Source of the DNA: Flavobacterium frigoritolerans
GTDB lineage: Bacteria; Bacteroidota; Bacteroidia; Flavobacteriales; Flavobacteriaceae
NCBI RefSeq assembly: GCF_025847275.1
Contig: NZ_JAOZEV010000005.1
Location: 1-64,000 of the forward strand
Length of the DNA stretch: 64,000 nucleotides
Direction: 5' to 3'
Made by a program: the position numbers and the translations under genes. The notes under the pieces were generated by a model. It saw only the letters and a program-made list of their open reading frames with translations. It searched no databases and was not told the origin of the DNA. Every line of letters begins with the position of its first letter. Within the stretch, counting starts at the first letter, position 1. Below, piece after piece: positions 43,301 to 52,048 of this stretch.

Positions 43301-44066
43301 CGAAAGCAATCAGGTAAAACGATTTCATAAAGGAGCATTTTATCTTGCCGAACATTTTAATCTTGACATTATTCCGATTGTAATTCATGGTACATCCGAA
43401 GTCTTACCAAAAGGAGATTTCATTATATATGACGGTGCTATAACCGTTACTATTCTGGACCGAATTACTCCCGAAAATCTTGCTTTTGGAAAAAATTATA
43501 CCGAAAAAACAAAACAAATAAGCACGTACTTTAAATCCGAATTCAAAAAAATACGTGAGCAACTTGAAGGTGCAGATTATTTCAAAAAAATGATTCTTAC
43601 TAGTTTTAATTACAAAGAATTAGAAATAATAAATAGCGTAAAAAAGAACCTAAATACCAATTTAGAAACCTATTATTTGTTAAACAAACACATAAACCTT
43701 AAAGCTAAGATCTTGCATTTAAGTAATGATTATGGCCAACTGGATTTACTATTAACATTACAGGAACCACAACGAAAAGTTGATTCTTATACAACCGATG
43801 AAGAAAAACATGCGGTTGCAAAAACAAATTATATAGTTAAGAAAAGAGCCATCCACTATCTGGAAAATCTAAATCCTGCATTACAAAAACAATATGATGT
43901 TGTTCTAATTTCTGATAAAAATTATAGTGCTGTAATCAAAGAAATAGTTACAGTTACTTCTTGCATAATTTTAATAAACAGCTCCAATTTAAAAGACACA
44001 TTGCTTAATTTTGGTTATACTTGTACAAATGAGGAGGGTGAAATTTTAGTATTAAAGAAAGAATAG
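40383..44066 (+). CDS. MMPL/RND-family transporter fused to a PlsC-like acyltransferase
   Basis: 1,227 residues, three parts. About 1-800: MMPL/RND exporter with two repeats of one helix, a periplasmic loop and five helices (first loop EEDITKLIPTNDKTDV; GIGSILLGITIDYSIHIL and IFGHGVDFSIFM as the fourth-helix motifs of repeats 1 and 2). About 870-1060: PlsC-type acyltransferase with ANHSSFLD (HX4D) and FPEGTRS. The last about 150 residues (KAKILHLSNDYGQLDLLL...) look like a decayed Rossmann/methyltransferase-like domain without a GxGxG. It can export the pigment and acylate it in one chain. Confidence 0.88.
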   Translation: MHHYFYAIHLFVNRRKSLSVFLAIALLFIFVFFASKIKFEEDITKLIPTNDKTDVTAKVLKQLNFADKITVIFQLEKGGTNEDLKEMAAVFTDSIAKTCKPYITAVQGKIDEENIQETIDFVYNNVPLFLDDQDYATIQSKLQQDSIAATVQGNYKSIISPSGFITKDFILQDPLGISFIALKKLQQLNVGDDFTLDNGFVMTKDKKKLLLFITSNLPSSETEQNSIFAAKLNTIKDNLNKQFKTKASVSYFGSALIAVANANQIKGDIVLTTTIAMITLMLILILFYRKVFIPLIIFLPTVFGALFAIAFLYFVKEKISAISLGIGSILLGITIDYSIHILTHYKHNSDVKTLYKDITMPVIMSSSTTAVAFLCLLFVKSDALNDLGIFAAVIVMASAFFSLLIVPHLYKPKENNFEHKKNVIDKLAHFSFHNNKFLIGFCVLITIVCCFTYNDVGFNNDLSQLNFVPKEIKAAEKKLEESTTSLTSKTIYLASYGNSMEEVLQKNSQLFDALAKDKQQNKILNYSSVGGIMLSQKEQKLKIDKWNSFWDANKKQLLKSKLITEGAKLGFKPTTYTAFFDHLDTSFKPISYHDYLKISTLQLQEFISEKDGFFTISTLVKVAPEQRDTFVKSASAKDGLLAIDRQQMNETFFSTLNSDFNSLVNYSFVAVILILFFFFRRVELVIISCIPIALTGIVTAGIMGIFNIELNIFSMIVCTLIFGHGVDFSIFMTSALQKEYTTGKNEIAIYRTSIILAVITTILGIGALIFAKHPALQSISSISLIGVFAALIITFIFYPILFKLFLSNRPKNGKAPFQIRSFINGIFSFLYYGLGGVLMSFFCLTIMKILPLKEQTKMNGFRYLISKFMKSVLYTNPFVRKKVINIHHENFEKPAVIIANHSSFLDILAVGMLSPKIIYLVSDWVYNSPVFGATVKKAGFYPVSEGLEGGLEHLRKKIDEGYSLMVFPEGTRSESNQVKRFHKGAFYLAEHFNLDIIPIVIHGTSEVLPKGDFIIYDGAITVTILDRITPENLAFGKNYTEKTKQISTYFKSEFKKIREQLEGADYFKKMILTSFNYKELEIINSVKKNLNTNLETYYLLNKHINLKAKILHLSNDYGQLDLLLTLQEPQRKVDSYTTDEEKHAVAKTNYIVKKRAIHYLENLNPALQKQYDVVLISDKNYSAVIKEIVTVTSCIILINSSNLKDTLLNFGYTCTNEEGEILVLKKE

Positions 44067-44067
44067 C

Positions 44068-45585
44068 ATGAAAGAACGTTATGATGTTGTCATCGTAGGG
44101 AGCGGTTTAGGCGGTCTCGTTTCGGCTATCATTCTTGCCAAAGAAGGATATAGCGTTTGTGTGCTCGAAAAAAACAATCAGTTCGGCGGAAATCTTCAGA
44201 CTTTTGTGAGAGATAAAACTATTTTTGATACAGGAATCCATTACATAGGAGGATTGACTGAAGGGCAAAACTTGCATAAATATTTCAAATATCTGGGAAT
44301 TATAGATCATTTGAAATTAAAAAAAATGGACGAAGATGGTTTTGACATTATCTCCTTTGAAGATCAAAACAAAGAATATCCGCATGCTCAAGGATATAAA
44401 AACTTCGTTAATCAATTATTAAAACATTTTCCAGAAGAAAAAGAAGCAATAGAAAATTATTGTAAAAAAATAAAAGATACCTGCGATTTGTTTCCCTTAT
44501 ATAATTTACGCTGGGAAGGAAAATATGACAGTGATATCTTAACTTTAAATGCTAAACAAACTATTGACTCCATAACTAAGAATAAACAATTAAGAGCTGT
44601 CCTTGCTGGTTCTAATTTTTTATATGCAGGTATTGAAGATAAATCGCCTTTTTATGTACATGCCTTATCTGTAAACTCCTATATAGAAAGCTCTTGGCGA
44701 TGTATAAATGGAGGAAGCCAAATTACAAAACAACTCATCAAACAATTAAAAAAACATGGTGGAGAGGTTCATAAATACAAAGAAGTAATTCATTTTGAAA
44801 CCAAAAATAATGATGTAACTTCAGTTAAAATGAAAGACGGAAGCGAACTTTCAGCAACTTATTTTATTTCTAACATTGAACCCAAAACCACTTTAAAAAT
44901 GGTTGGCGAGGAAAATTTCAGAAAATCATTCTACAATCGCATTCAAAGTCTCGAAGGAGTACTATCAGCGTTTAGTTTGTACTTAGTTTTTAAACCAAAA
45001 ACATTCAAATACATCAATCACAACTATTACCATTTTAAAAGTAGTAATGAAGTTTGGACTGCGCATGAATATGATGAAAACACATGGCCAAAAACATATA
45101 TGGCTTCAATGAACGCATCTAAGGAAGAAGAAGAATGGGCTGATGGAATGACCTTTATTACCTACATGAAATTCGATGATTTATTACCTTGGGCAGATAC
45201 ATTTAATACTACTGCAGAGAAAAAAGATCGCGGTGAAAGTTATGATGAATTTAAAACCCGAAAAGCAACCAAGTTTTTAAACGAGATAGAGATAAAATTC
45301 CCTGGAATAAAGGATTGTATTCAATCAATGCATACTTCTAGTCCACTTTCTTATCGTGATTATATTGGTGGTTATAATGGGAATATGTATGGCTATATTA
45401 AAGATTCCAATAATCCTATGAAGTCATTTATTGCTTCCAAAACTAAACTTAATAACCTATATTTAACGGGGCAAAGTATTAATATGCATGGCGTTTTGGG
45501 CGTAACTATTGGTGCTGTTATTACTTGCTCAGAAATAGTTGGGAAAGAATATCTAGTAACTAAAATCAACCAAGCCTCTGAATAA
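44068..45585 (+). CDS. FAD/NAD(P)-dependent oxidoreductase, phytoene-desaturase-like
   Basis: 505 residues. N-terminal FAD motif VVIVGSGLGGLVSAIILAKEGYSVCVLEKN and FGGNLQTF, C-terminal GQSINMHGVLGVTIGAV: the layout of CrtI/CrtISO/retinol-saturase-like enzymes. These desaturate, isomerise or saturate polyenes, which fits double-bond isomerisation or desaturation of the aryl polyene. One base separates it from the MMPL gene. Confidence 0.87.
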   Translation: MKERYDVVIVGSGLGGLVSAIILAKEGYSVCVLEKNNQFGGNLQTFVRDKTIFDTGIHYIGGLTEGQNLHKYFKYLGIIDHLKLKKMDEDGFDIISFEDQNKEYPHAQGYKNFVNQLLKHFPEEKEAIENYCKKIKDTCDLFPLYNLRWEGKYDSDILTLNAKQTIDSITKNKQLRAVLAGSNFLYAGIEDKSPFYVHALSVNSYIESSWRCINGGSQITKQLIKQLKKHGGEVHKYKEVIHFETKNNDVTSVKMKDGSELSATYFISNIEPKTTLKMVGEENFRKSFYNRIQSLEGVLSAFSLYLVFKPKTFKYINHNYYHFKSSNEVWTAHEYDENTWPKTYMASMNASKEEEEWADGMTFITYMKFDDLLPWADTFNTTAEKKDRGESYDEFKTRKATKFLNEIEIKFPGIKDCIQSMHTSSPLSYRDYIGGYNGNMYGYIKDSNNPMKSFIASKTKLNNLYLTGQSINMHGVLGVTIGAVITCSEIVGKEYLVTKINQASE

Positions 45586-45593
45586 TTTTGATT

Positions 45594-47264
45594 ATGAAAA
45601 AACGAATTCTGGTTGTCTTCCTAATCGGTTTTTTGTTGGTGTGCCTATCATGTGGTACTTCAAAATCAATGCATCATCAGCCCAAGATTTCAGATTATGA
45701 TACTATTTTACCTATTGTAAAAAAACAATCCGATTCGGTATTTTCATCAGGAAACAACTTCTTCTTAAAAAACAAACAAGGCCTTTGGGAACTTTATGTA
45801 GAAGGTGATGCATATCAAATTGGTCTTAATTCAGGAGCATTAACCGACTCTCTTTTAAAGAAACAGGAGCACATATTTTTCTCTAAAATTAAAGATATAG
45901 TACCCTCAAAGTTTAAGCAAAATATGCTTCGAAACTTTTTAAAATGGTACAACAGGAAATTATACCTCAATGTTCCCGAAGAATATCAAACTGAAATTTA
46001 CGGTGTTTCTCAATATACATCTCATGATTACGATGCAATCGCATCACAGTATTTACGCAATTTGTATTTACATGCAGCACATGATATCGGTCATGCGCTA
46101 CAAGATTTAGCATTGGTAGGCTGTTCTTCATTTGCAGCTTGGGGAGAAAAATCAGAAGATGGAAATTTAATCCTTGGGCGCAATTTTGATTTTTATGTAA
46201 ATGACGCTTTCGCGAAAGACAAAATAGTAGCTTTTATAAAACCAAAAACAGGTCATCCGTTTATGATGGTAACCTGGCCAGGAATGATTGGAGCAGTTTC
46301 AGGAATGAATCAGGAAGGATTAACAGTAACCATAAATGCTGGAAAATCAAAAATCCCGCTAATTGCAAAAACTCCAATTTCTATTCTCACTCGTGAAATC
46401 CTCCAATATGCTACCAATATTGATGAGGCTATTGCTATTGCAAAAAGAACAACTGTTTTTGTTTCCGAGTCAATTATGGTAGGAAGTGCCAGCGATAACA
46501 AAGCCGTTTTAATAGAAGTATCTCCAAACAAATTTGGAGTTTATGAAGTTCCGAATAACAATCAGCTTATTTGTTCCAATCACTTTCAGAGTGATGCTTT
46601 AAAAAATGACAAACGAAATGAGAATCAAATTCTCAACAGTCATTCAAAATATAGATATGATAGAATGGTAGAACTTTTTGGAGAAACGCCAAAAGTAAAT
46701 CCTAAAAAGGCATCCGAAATTCTTAGAAACAAAGATGGTCTGGAGAACATTAAATTAGGTTATGGTAACGAAAAATCCTTGAATCAATTAATGGCACATC
46801 ATGGCATAATTTTTAAACCCGAAGAAAAGTTAGTTTGGGTTTCTGCTAATCCGTACCAATTAGGCGAATTTGTTTGTTACGACTTGAATAAAATATTTAA
46901 AAATCGAGAGCAAACAGATACAATTGTATCTTTGTCTAAAAGTGAATTAAATATTGCAAAGGATCCTTTTTTGGCTACAGTCGAATTTAAAAATTATCAG
47001 AAATTTAGAATTGAAGATGAAAAAATCGATTCTTCTTTAAAGAAAAAAGACACCATTTCATCTGAGTTTATTCAAGAATATCAATCCTTAAATCCAGATT
47101 ACTGGATCGTTTATTATAAAGCGGGATTGTATTTTTATCAGAAAAAAGAATACGCTTTGGCACGAAATCACTTTGAAAAAGCACTAACTAAAGAAATCAC
47201 GACGCTTCCTGAAAAACAGAAAGTTGAAAAATATATTAAAAAAATCAAAAGCAAGTTAAGATGA
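45594..47264 (+). CDS. C45-type autoproteolytic hydrolase/acyltransferase lipoprotein
   Basis: 556 residues with a lipoprotein signal (ILVVFLIGFLLVCLSCGTS, lipobox LSC). The catalytic domain is Ntn-hydrolase of the penicillin-acyltransferase (C45) type: ALVGCSSFAAWGEKSEDGNLILGRNFDF, where Cys in GCSS would be the N-terminal nucleophile after self-cleavage. A short helical, TPR-like part ends the protein (about 490-556). It would hydrolyse or form an amide/ester on acyl groups in the periplasm. ATG 45594 is chosen over the TTG six bases earlier; the ligase gene overlaps its end by four bases. Confidence 0.83.
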   Translation: MKKRILVVFLIGFLLVCLSCGTSKSMHHQPKISDYDTILPIVKKQSDSVFSSGNNFFLKNKQGLWELYVEGDAYQIGLNSGALTDSLLKKQEHIFFSKIKDIVPSKFKQNMLRNFLKWYNRKLYLNVPEEYQTEIYGVSQYTSHDYDAIASQYLRNLYLHAAHDIGHALQDLALVGCSSFAAWGEKSEDGNLILGRNFDFYVNDAFAKDKIVAFIKPKTGHPFMMVTWPGMIGAVSGMNQEGLTVTINAGKSKIPLIAKTPISILTREILQYATNIDEAIAIAKRTTVFVSESIMVGSASDNKAVLIEVSPNKFGVYEVPNNNQLICSNHFQSDALKNDKRNENQILNSHSKYRYDRMVELFGETPKVNPKKASEILRNKDGLENIKLGYGNEKSLNQLMAHHGIIFKPEEKLVWVSANPYQLGEFVCYDLNKIFKNREQTDTIVSLSKSELNIAKDPFLATVEFKNYQKFRIEDEKIDSSLKKKDTISSEFIQEYQSLNPDYWIVYYKAGLYFYQKKEYALARNHFEKALTKEITTLPEKQKVEKYIKKIKSKLR

Positions 47265-48553
47265 TCCCAGAAATAGAAAAAGGTTCTTTAGAAGAAATTA
47301 AAATTTTTCAAGAGAAAAAATTAACTGAACTTTTGACTTATATCAGTCAGAAATCTCCTTTTTATAAAGATCTATTCGAAAAGAAAAAAATTGATATTTC
47401 TGCTATTAAAACTCTGGAAGATCTTCAGCTTTTACCAGTTACTACCAAAGAAGATCTTCAAAATAACAATGATGATTTCCTTTGTGTACCAATTTCAAAA
47501 GTCATCGATTTTGCATCTACTTCGGGAACTTTAGGAGATCCTGTAACGTTTGGTTTAACCGATGCTGATTTAGACAGATTAGCTTATAACGAGGCTATTT
47601 CTTTTGATTGTGCAGGAATTAAAGAGGGTGATATTGTACAACTTATGACTACAATTGATCGTAAGTTCATGGCTGGATTAGCTTACTTTTTGGGACTGCG
47701 AAAATTAAAAGTGGGTGTAATTCGCGTAGGTGCAGGAATTCCCGAGCTACAATGGGACTCCATCTTAAAATACAATCCTTCTTATTTAATAACGGTACCT
47801 TCATTTTTACTAAAACTGATTGAATATGCCGAAAATAATAATATTGATTATAATAATTCGAGCATAAAAGGCGCAATTTGTATTGGTGAATCACTTAGGA
47901 ATCAAAATTTTTCGATGAATATTTTGTCTAAAAAAATCACTGACAAATGGAATATAAAGTTGTTCTCTACTTATGCTTCAACCGAAATGAGCACTGCTTT
48001 TACTGAATGTGAGCATGGAAATGGAGGACATCATCATCCCGAATTAATCATTGTAGAAGTTCTTGATGAAAATAATAATCGAGTGAAGAATGGCGAAGCT
48101 GGTGAACTTACCTTTACCACTTTAGGAATCGAAGCCATGCCTTTATTGCGTTTTAAAACTGGCGATATTGTACAATTACACGACACTCCTTGCACCTGTG
48201 GAAGAAATACTTTGCGTGTAGGCCCAGTCATCGGACGCAAAAAACAAATGATAAAATACAAAGGAACAACCCTTTATCCACCTGCAATGAATGATGTTTT
48301 AAGTGATTTTGATGCTATCGAAAATCACATCATCGAAATATCTACCAATGATTTAGGAACTGACGAAATCCTGATTAAGATTGCTGTAAAAAATCAATCG
48401 GATGAATTATTGCATGCAATCAAAGATCACTTTAGAGCCAAATTAAGAGTAACACCAAAAATAGAATTTACTTCAAAAGAGTTATTAAATCCTCTGGTTT
48501 TTAACCCAATGAGTCGCAAACCAATTCGTTTTTTTGACAACAGAGATTCTTAA
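47261..48553 (+). CDS. phenylacetate-CoA-ligase-like adenylating enzyme
   Basis: 430 residues. ANL-type adenylation enzyme close to PaaK: FASTSGTLGDPVTFG (P loop), STYASTEMSTAFTECEHG, LLRFKTGDIVQL, and the CTCGR metal-cluster-like pair (HDTPCTCGRN). It lacks a large C-terminal ANL subdomain beyond the usual about 80 residues. It would activate 4-coumarate from the lyase for loading on an ACP or CoA, closing the pigment operon. ATGA overlap with the C45 gene. Confidence 0.86.
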   Translation: MIPEIEKGSLEEIKIFQEKKLTELLTYISQKSPFYKDLFEKKKIDISAIKTLEDLQLLPVTTKEDLQNNNDDFLCVPISKVIDFASTSGTLGDPVTFGLTDADLDRLAYNEAISFDCAGIKEGDIVQLMTTIDRKFMAGLAYFLGLRKLKVGVIRVGAGIPELQWDSILKYNPSYLITVPSFLLKLIEYAENNNIDYNNSSIKGAICIGESLRNQNFSMNILSKKITDKWNIKLFSTYASTEMSTAFTECEHGNGGHHHPELIIVEVLDENNNRVKNGEAGELTFTTLGIEAMPLLRFKTGDIVQLHDTPCTCGRNTLRVGPVIGRKKQMIKYKGTTLYPPAMNDVLSDFDAIENHIIEISTNDLGTDEILIKIAVKNQSDELLHAIKDHFRAKLRVTPKIEFTSKELLNPLVFNPMSRKPIRFFDNRDS

Positions 48554-48555
48554 GA

Positions 48556-48788
48556 CAAGGAACTAAGGTTCTGAGGTACAAAGGTTCAAAGATTTAAAAA
48601 AAATCCAATTTTGACTTAATTTAAAACTTTACTCTTTTAATTAAGAAGCACTGCGGTGCGCCTCTACGGAAAACCTTTCTCCCTCTGAACCTTCTTTAAA
48701 CCTTTGAACCCTTCCTCATACTTTTGAGCCTCTGCACCTTTTAAAAAAAACCTGTGAACCTTTGCTTCTATGAACCTTTGAACCTCAA
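48556..48788. repeat. GGTTCTGAG/AACCTTTGAACC repeat region, inverted halves
   Basis: The left part has AAGGTTCTGAGG and ACAAAGGTTCAAAG (48556-48594); the right part has many reverse-complement words such as AACCTTTGAACC and CCTCTGAACC (48680-48788). The same family, in the left orientation, is at 2203-2246. It fills the spacer between the pigment cluster and dusB. Confidence 0.65.
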
Positions 48789-48822
48789 TTTGGTACAAAT
48801 TGAACTAAAAGTTGTAATTTTG
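48789..48822 (+). promoter_or_regulatory. Bacteroidetes-type promoter for dusB
   Basis: TTTG (48789-48792), 22 bp, TAATTTTG (48815-48822); start of transcription expected about 48,827, immediately before the ATG at 48,832, so a short or absent leader. This also shows that the longer frame beginning upstream is not the real start. Confidence 0.6.
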
Positions 48823-48831
48823 CAAAAAATA

Positions 48832-49830
48832 ATGAAGATGGTCAAGATTGGCAACATAGAATTACCTGAATTTCCTTTACTACTCGCTCCTATGGAAGAT
48901 GTGAGTGATCCACCGTTCCGTAGATTGTGTAAAACACACGGAGCCGATTTAATGTATTCGGAATTTATTTCTTCGGAAGGATTAATTCGTGACGCTATTA
49001 AAAGCCGAATGAAGTTGGATATTTTTGATTATGAACGTCCTGTTGGAATTCAGATATTTGGTGGAGACGAAGAAGCGATGGCAATGTCATCAAAAATTGT
49101 TACTACCGTGAATCCTGATTTGATCGATATTAATTTTGGTTGTCCTGTAAAAAAAGTAGTTTGTAAAGGTGCTGGAGCAGGAGTTCTAAAAGACGTTGAT
49201 TTAATGGTACGTTTGACTAAAGCCGTTATTGATAGCACTAATTTACCTGTTACTGTAAAAACCCGCTTAGGTTGGGATGATAACTCGATAAACATCGATG
49301 AAGTGGCAGAACGCCTACAGGATATTGGCGTACAGGCGTTAACGATTCATGCAAGAACACGTGCTCAAATGTACAAAGGGCATTCAGATTGGTCCCACAT
49401 TGCCCGTGTAAAAAACAATCCAAGAATTACGATGCCTATCTTCGGAAATGGCGATATCGATAGTCCTGAAAAAGCATTAAAATTTAAAAATGAATACGGT
49501 ATCGACGGTATTATGATAGGTCGTGCTGCAATTGGCTATCCTTGGATTTTTAACGAAATAAAGCACTTTTTTGAAACTGGTGAGCATTTACCTGCTCCAA
49601 CAGTTGCTGATCGTGTAGAAGCCGCAAGAAACCACCTTACGTGGTCGATGGAATGGAAAGGGGAACGCTTAGGAATTGTTGAAATGCGTCGTCATTATAC
49701 CAATTACTTTAAAGGCATACACTCTTTTAAAGAATACAAACAAAAACTAGTTACAATTGATGATCCTCAAGGACTGTTTAATGTAATGAACGAAATCCAG
49801 GACGTATATGCTGGATATGAATTTGTTTAG
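48832..49830 (+). CDS. dusB: tRNA-dihydrouridine synthase B
   Basis: Reduces uridine to dihydrouridine in tRNA using FMN and NADPH. 332 residues: LLAPMEDVSDPPFRRLC, NFGCPVKKVVCKGAGAG with the catalytic Cys, VTVKTRLGW, HARTRAQMYKG and GIMIGRAAIGYPWIF. I start at ATG 48832 (MKMVKIGN), just after the promoter. A convergent terminator follows before the amidase. Confidence 0.95.
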   Translation: MKMVKIGNIELPEFPLLLAPMEDVSDPPFRRLCKTHGADLMYSEFISSEGLIRDAIKSRMKLDIFDYERPVGIQIFGGDEEAMAMSSKIVTTVNPDLIDINFGCPVKKVVCKGAGAGVLKDVDLMVRLTKAVIDSTNLPVTVKTRLGWDDNSINIDEVAERLQDIGVQALTIHARTRAQMYKGHSDWSHIARVKNNPRITMPIFGNGDIDSPEKALKFKNEYGIDGIMIGRAAIGYPWIFNEIKHFFETGEHLPAPTVADRVEAARNHLTWSMEWKGERLGIVEMRRHYTNYFKGIHSFKEYKQKLVTIDDPQGLFNVMNEIQDVYAGYEFV

Positions 49831-49894
49831 ACTATAGATTAATCTTTGACAAGGTTTTAAACTTTGACAAAGATGTTTTCTTTCAAATATATTA

Positions 49895-49926
49895 TCAAAA
49901 AAGACCGTCAATTGACGGTCTTTTTT
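49895..49926. terminator. bidirectional terminator between dusB and the amidase
   Basis: AAAAAAGACCGTCAA / TTGACGGTCTTTTTT, a perfect 15-bp palindrome (49897-49926), with A and T tracts at both ends. Confidence 0.9.
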
Positions 49927-49944
49927 ATGCTGTATAATTATCGT

Positions 49945-50550
49945 TTATTTTACTGCTCCTAAAATTTTAGTTGCAATTTCATTCTGTCCAGTTTCACTAG
50001 TAAGGTAAACTCTATCATTATTATTTGATAAAAATCCCATTTCTAATACTATTGCTGGACAATTAGAGTTTTTCAAAATATAAAAAGGAGCTTCACCTAT
50101 TTTTCTTTTAAAAAGATTTTCTCCAGAAACTTCATCAATTATTTTTTCTGCACTTTCTTTCGATTTTTCATAAAACTCTTTATTCAATGAAATATATGCT
50201 TCAACCCCATTTGTTTCAGTATTTTTTGAAGCGTTAATATGTAATGAAATCACCAAATCAGGTTTAAGATTATTTATCATTAAAACCCTTTCGCTCAATT
50301 CCATAGAATGATCTCCGTCACGAAGTAAAACGATTTCAAGATTACTATCTTTATTTAAAGCTTTGATTTTTTTAGCAATCGTTTCAGAAATAACTTTTTC
50401 TTGAAAACCATGCATCGCTGCTCCAAAATCATGACCTCCGTGACCTGCGTCAATTACAATCACTTTTTTCTCTTCTAGCGGTTTAAATGCAAAAAGACAA
50501 AATAATACTACTGCACTAAGAATTCCTGAAATTTTGATGTTGGTTTTCAT
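49945..50550 (-). CDS. N-acetylmuramoyl-L-alanine amidase (Amidase_3)
   Basis: Cuts the peptide side chain from peptidoglycan muramic acid. 201 residues: signal peptide (ISGILSAVVLFCLFAF), then VIDAGHGGHDFGA (zinc His), ETIAKKI (zinc Glu region), LVISLHINAS (zinc His) and the catalytic Glu in PAIVLEMGFLSN. The size is that of a single catalytic domain with no SPOR/LysM targeting. It is transcribed alone, downstream of the MATE gene by 70 bp. Confidence 0.92.
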   Translation of the reverse strand: MKTNIKISGILSAVVLFCLFAFKPLEEKKVIVIDAGHGGHDFGAAMHGFQEKVISETIAKKIKALNKDSNLEIVLLRDGDHSMELSERVLMINNLKPDLVISLHINASKNTETNGVEAYISLNKEFYEKSKESAEKIIDEVSGENLFKRKIGEAPFYILKNSNCPAIVLEMGFLSNNNDRVYLTSETGQNEIATKILGAVK

Positions 50551-50620
50551 ACTAATTTAGTTTTGATTTGTTTAGTCTATTCCAACGAGAATATTTAAGA
50601 AAAATTGTATAAATTGTAAA

Positions 50621-52048
50621 TTACACTTGAATACGTTTCCATTTTCCTTTTTTGTACAATACAATACTTGCCAAAGTTATAGCCGTTTCTGCAACTGGAA
50701 TAGCTATAAAAACACCAGTTGGCCCCATTTTAAAATGCTTCGCTAATACATATGCTAATGGAATCTGTAACAGCCAGAATCCAACAAAATTAACCAGTGT
50801 AGGTGTCCAGGTATCTCCTGCTCCATTAAAAGTATTAATTAATACCATCCCGATTCCGTAGAAAATGTATCCAGAACTCATAATCTGTAAAGCTTCAACA
50901 GCTATATTTTGTATTAGAATATCATAGGTGAAAAATGAAACGATATATTTTGCAAAAAAGAATGTTATAAGCATTATTGTTGCCATAAAAATAACATTGT
51001 ATTTCGCAGTTGTCAAAACTGATTTTTCGGCACGTTCAATTTGCTTGGCACCTAAATTTTGTCCAACCAAAGTTGCTGCGGCATTACTTAATCCCCATGC
51101 TGGGAGAATAAAAAACATCATAATACGCAATGCCGTTTGATACCCTGCAGAACCATGATCTCCTCCTGTTGTAGCAACTAATTGTGCAAGAAAAATCCAA
51201 CTACAAGATGCAATAACAAATTGTAATACTCCTGGCGCTGCAATTTTTACCAAAGCTTTGATTTGCTTGAAGTCAGGAATAAAATAAGATGAAATAATCT
51301 TTAAAACTCCTTTTCCGTTAAATAAGTGATACAATTGATATAATACACCAATACTTCTTCCTGTAGTTGTTGCTATTGCTGCTCCTACTAATCCAAAAGC
51401 TGGGATTGGCCCAAATCCATTAATTAAAACAGGGCACAAAATGATATTACAAATATTAGCAATCCAAAGACTTTTCATGGCTATAGCCGCATTTCCTGCA
51501 CCACGAAAGATACCATTGATAAGAAACAAAAGCATCACACATAAGCTTCCGCCTATCATAATTTGAGTAAATCTATAACCGTACTCGGCAGCTTCTACTG
51601 AAGCCCCCATAAGTAATAAGATCTCTTTGGCATAAATAAAACCAAAAACACTGATTACACTATTAATTGCAAAGGCAATAATAATGGCTTGCATTCCTGC
51701 TTTTGCAGCAGCAACTGGATCTTTCTCACCTATACGACGAGCAACAACTGCTGTTGCAGCCATACTTATACCAATTGCTATAGAATAAACGATGGTAATA
51801 ACAGACTCAGTAAGTCCAACTGCTTGAATAGCAAAACTACTATGCTCTAGATGGCCAACGAAATATAAATCGACTAATGCAAAAACCGATTCCATAAGCA
51901 TCTCCAATACCATTGGAATAGCCAGAAGAATCACTGCTTTTTTTATACTACCAGATGTATAATCAAAGGATTCGTCTCCTTTGATTGCTTGTTTTATTGT
52001 TGAAAAAATTCGTGAGAATACACTTTTCTGTATTGTTGTTTCTGTCAT
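50621..52048 (-). CDS. MATE family efflux transporter
   Basis: Sodium- or proton-driven drug/metabolite exporter. 475 residues with about 12 helices in two repeats: LAIPMVLEMLMESVFALVDLYFVGH, GLTESVITIVYSIAIGISMAATAVVARRIGE, and PAWGLSNAAATLVGQNLGA in the second repeat. An N-terminal cytosolic stretch of about 35 residues precedes helix 1. Substrate not readable. It sits between the amidase and the FtsX-like permease, apparently transcribed singly. Confidence 0.93.
   Translation of the reverse strand: MTETTIQKSVFSRIFSTIKQAIKGDESFDYTSGSIKKAVILLAIPMVLEMLMESVFALVDLYFVGHLEHSSFAIQAVGLTESVITIVYSIAIGISMAATAVVARRIGEKDPVAAAKAGMQAIIIAFAINSVISVFGFIYAKEILLLMGASVEAAEYGYRFTQIMIGGSLCVMLLFLINGIFRGAGNAAIAMKSLWIANICNIILCPVLINGFGPIPAFGLVGAAIATTTGRSIGVLYQLYHLFNGKGVLKIISSYFIPDFKQIKALVKIAAPGVLQFVIASCSWIFLAQLVATTGGDHGSAGYQTALRIMMFFILPAWGLSNAAATLVGQNLGAKQIERAEKSVLTTAKYNVIFMATIMLITFFFAKYIVSFFTYDILIQNIAVEALQIMSSGYIFYGIGMVLINTFNGAGDTWTPTLVNFVGFWLLQIPLAYVLAKHFKMGPTGVFIAIPVAETAITLASIVLYKKGKWKRIQV

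Noticed and set aside
22341..48553. Carotenoid cluster, suggested by the CrtI-like gene
   Set aside because: No phytoene synthase, GGPP synthase or lycopene cyclase is present; ACPs and ketosynthases show a polyketide-type polyene route.
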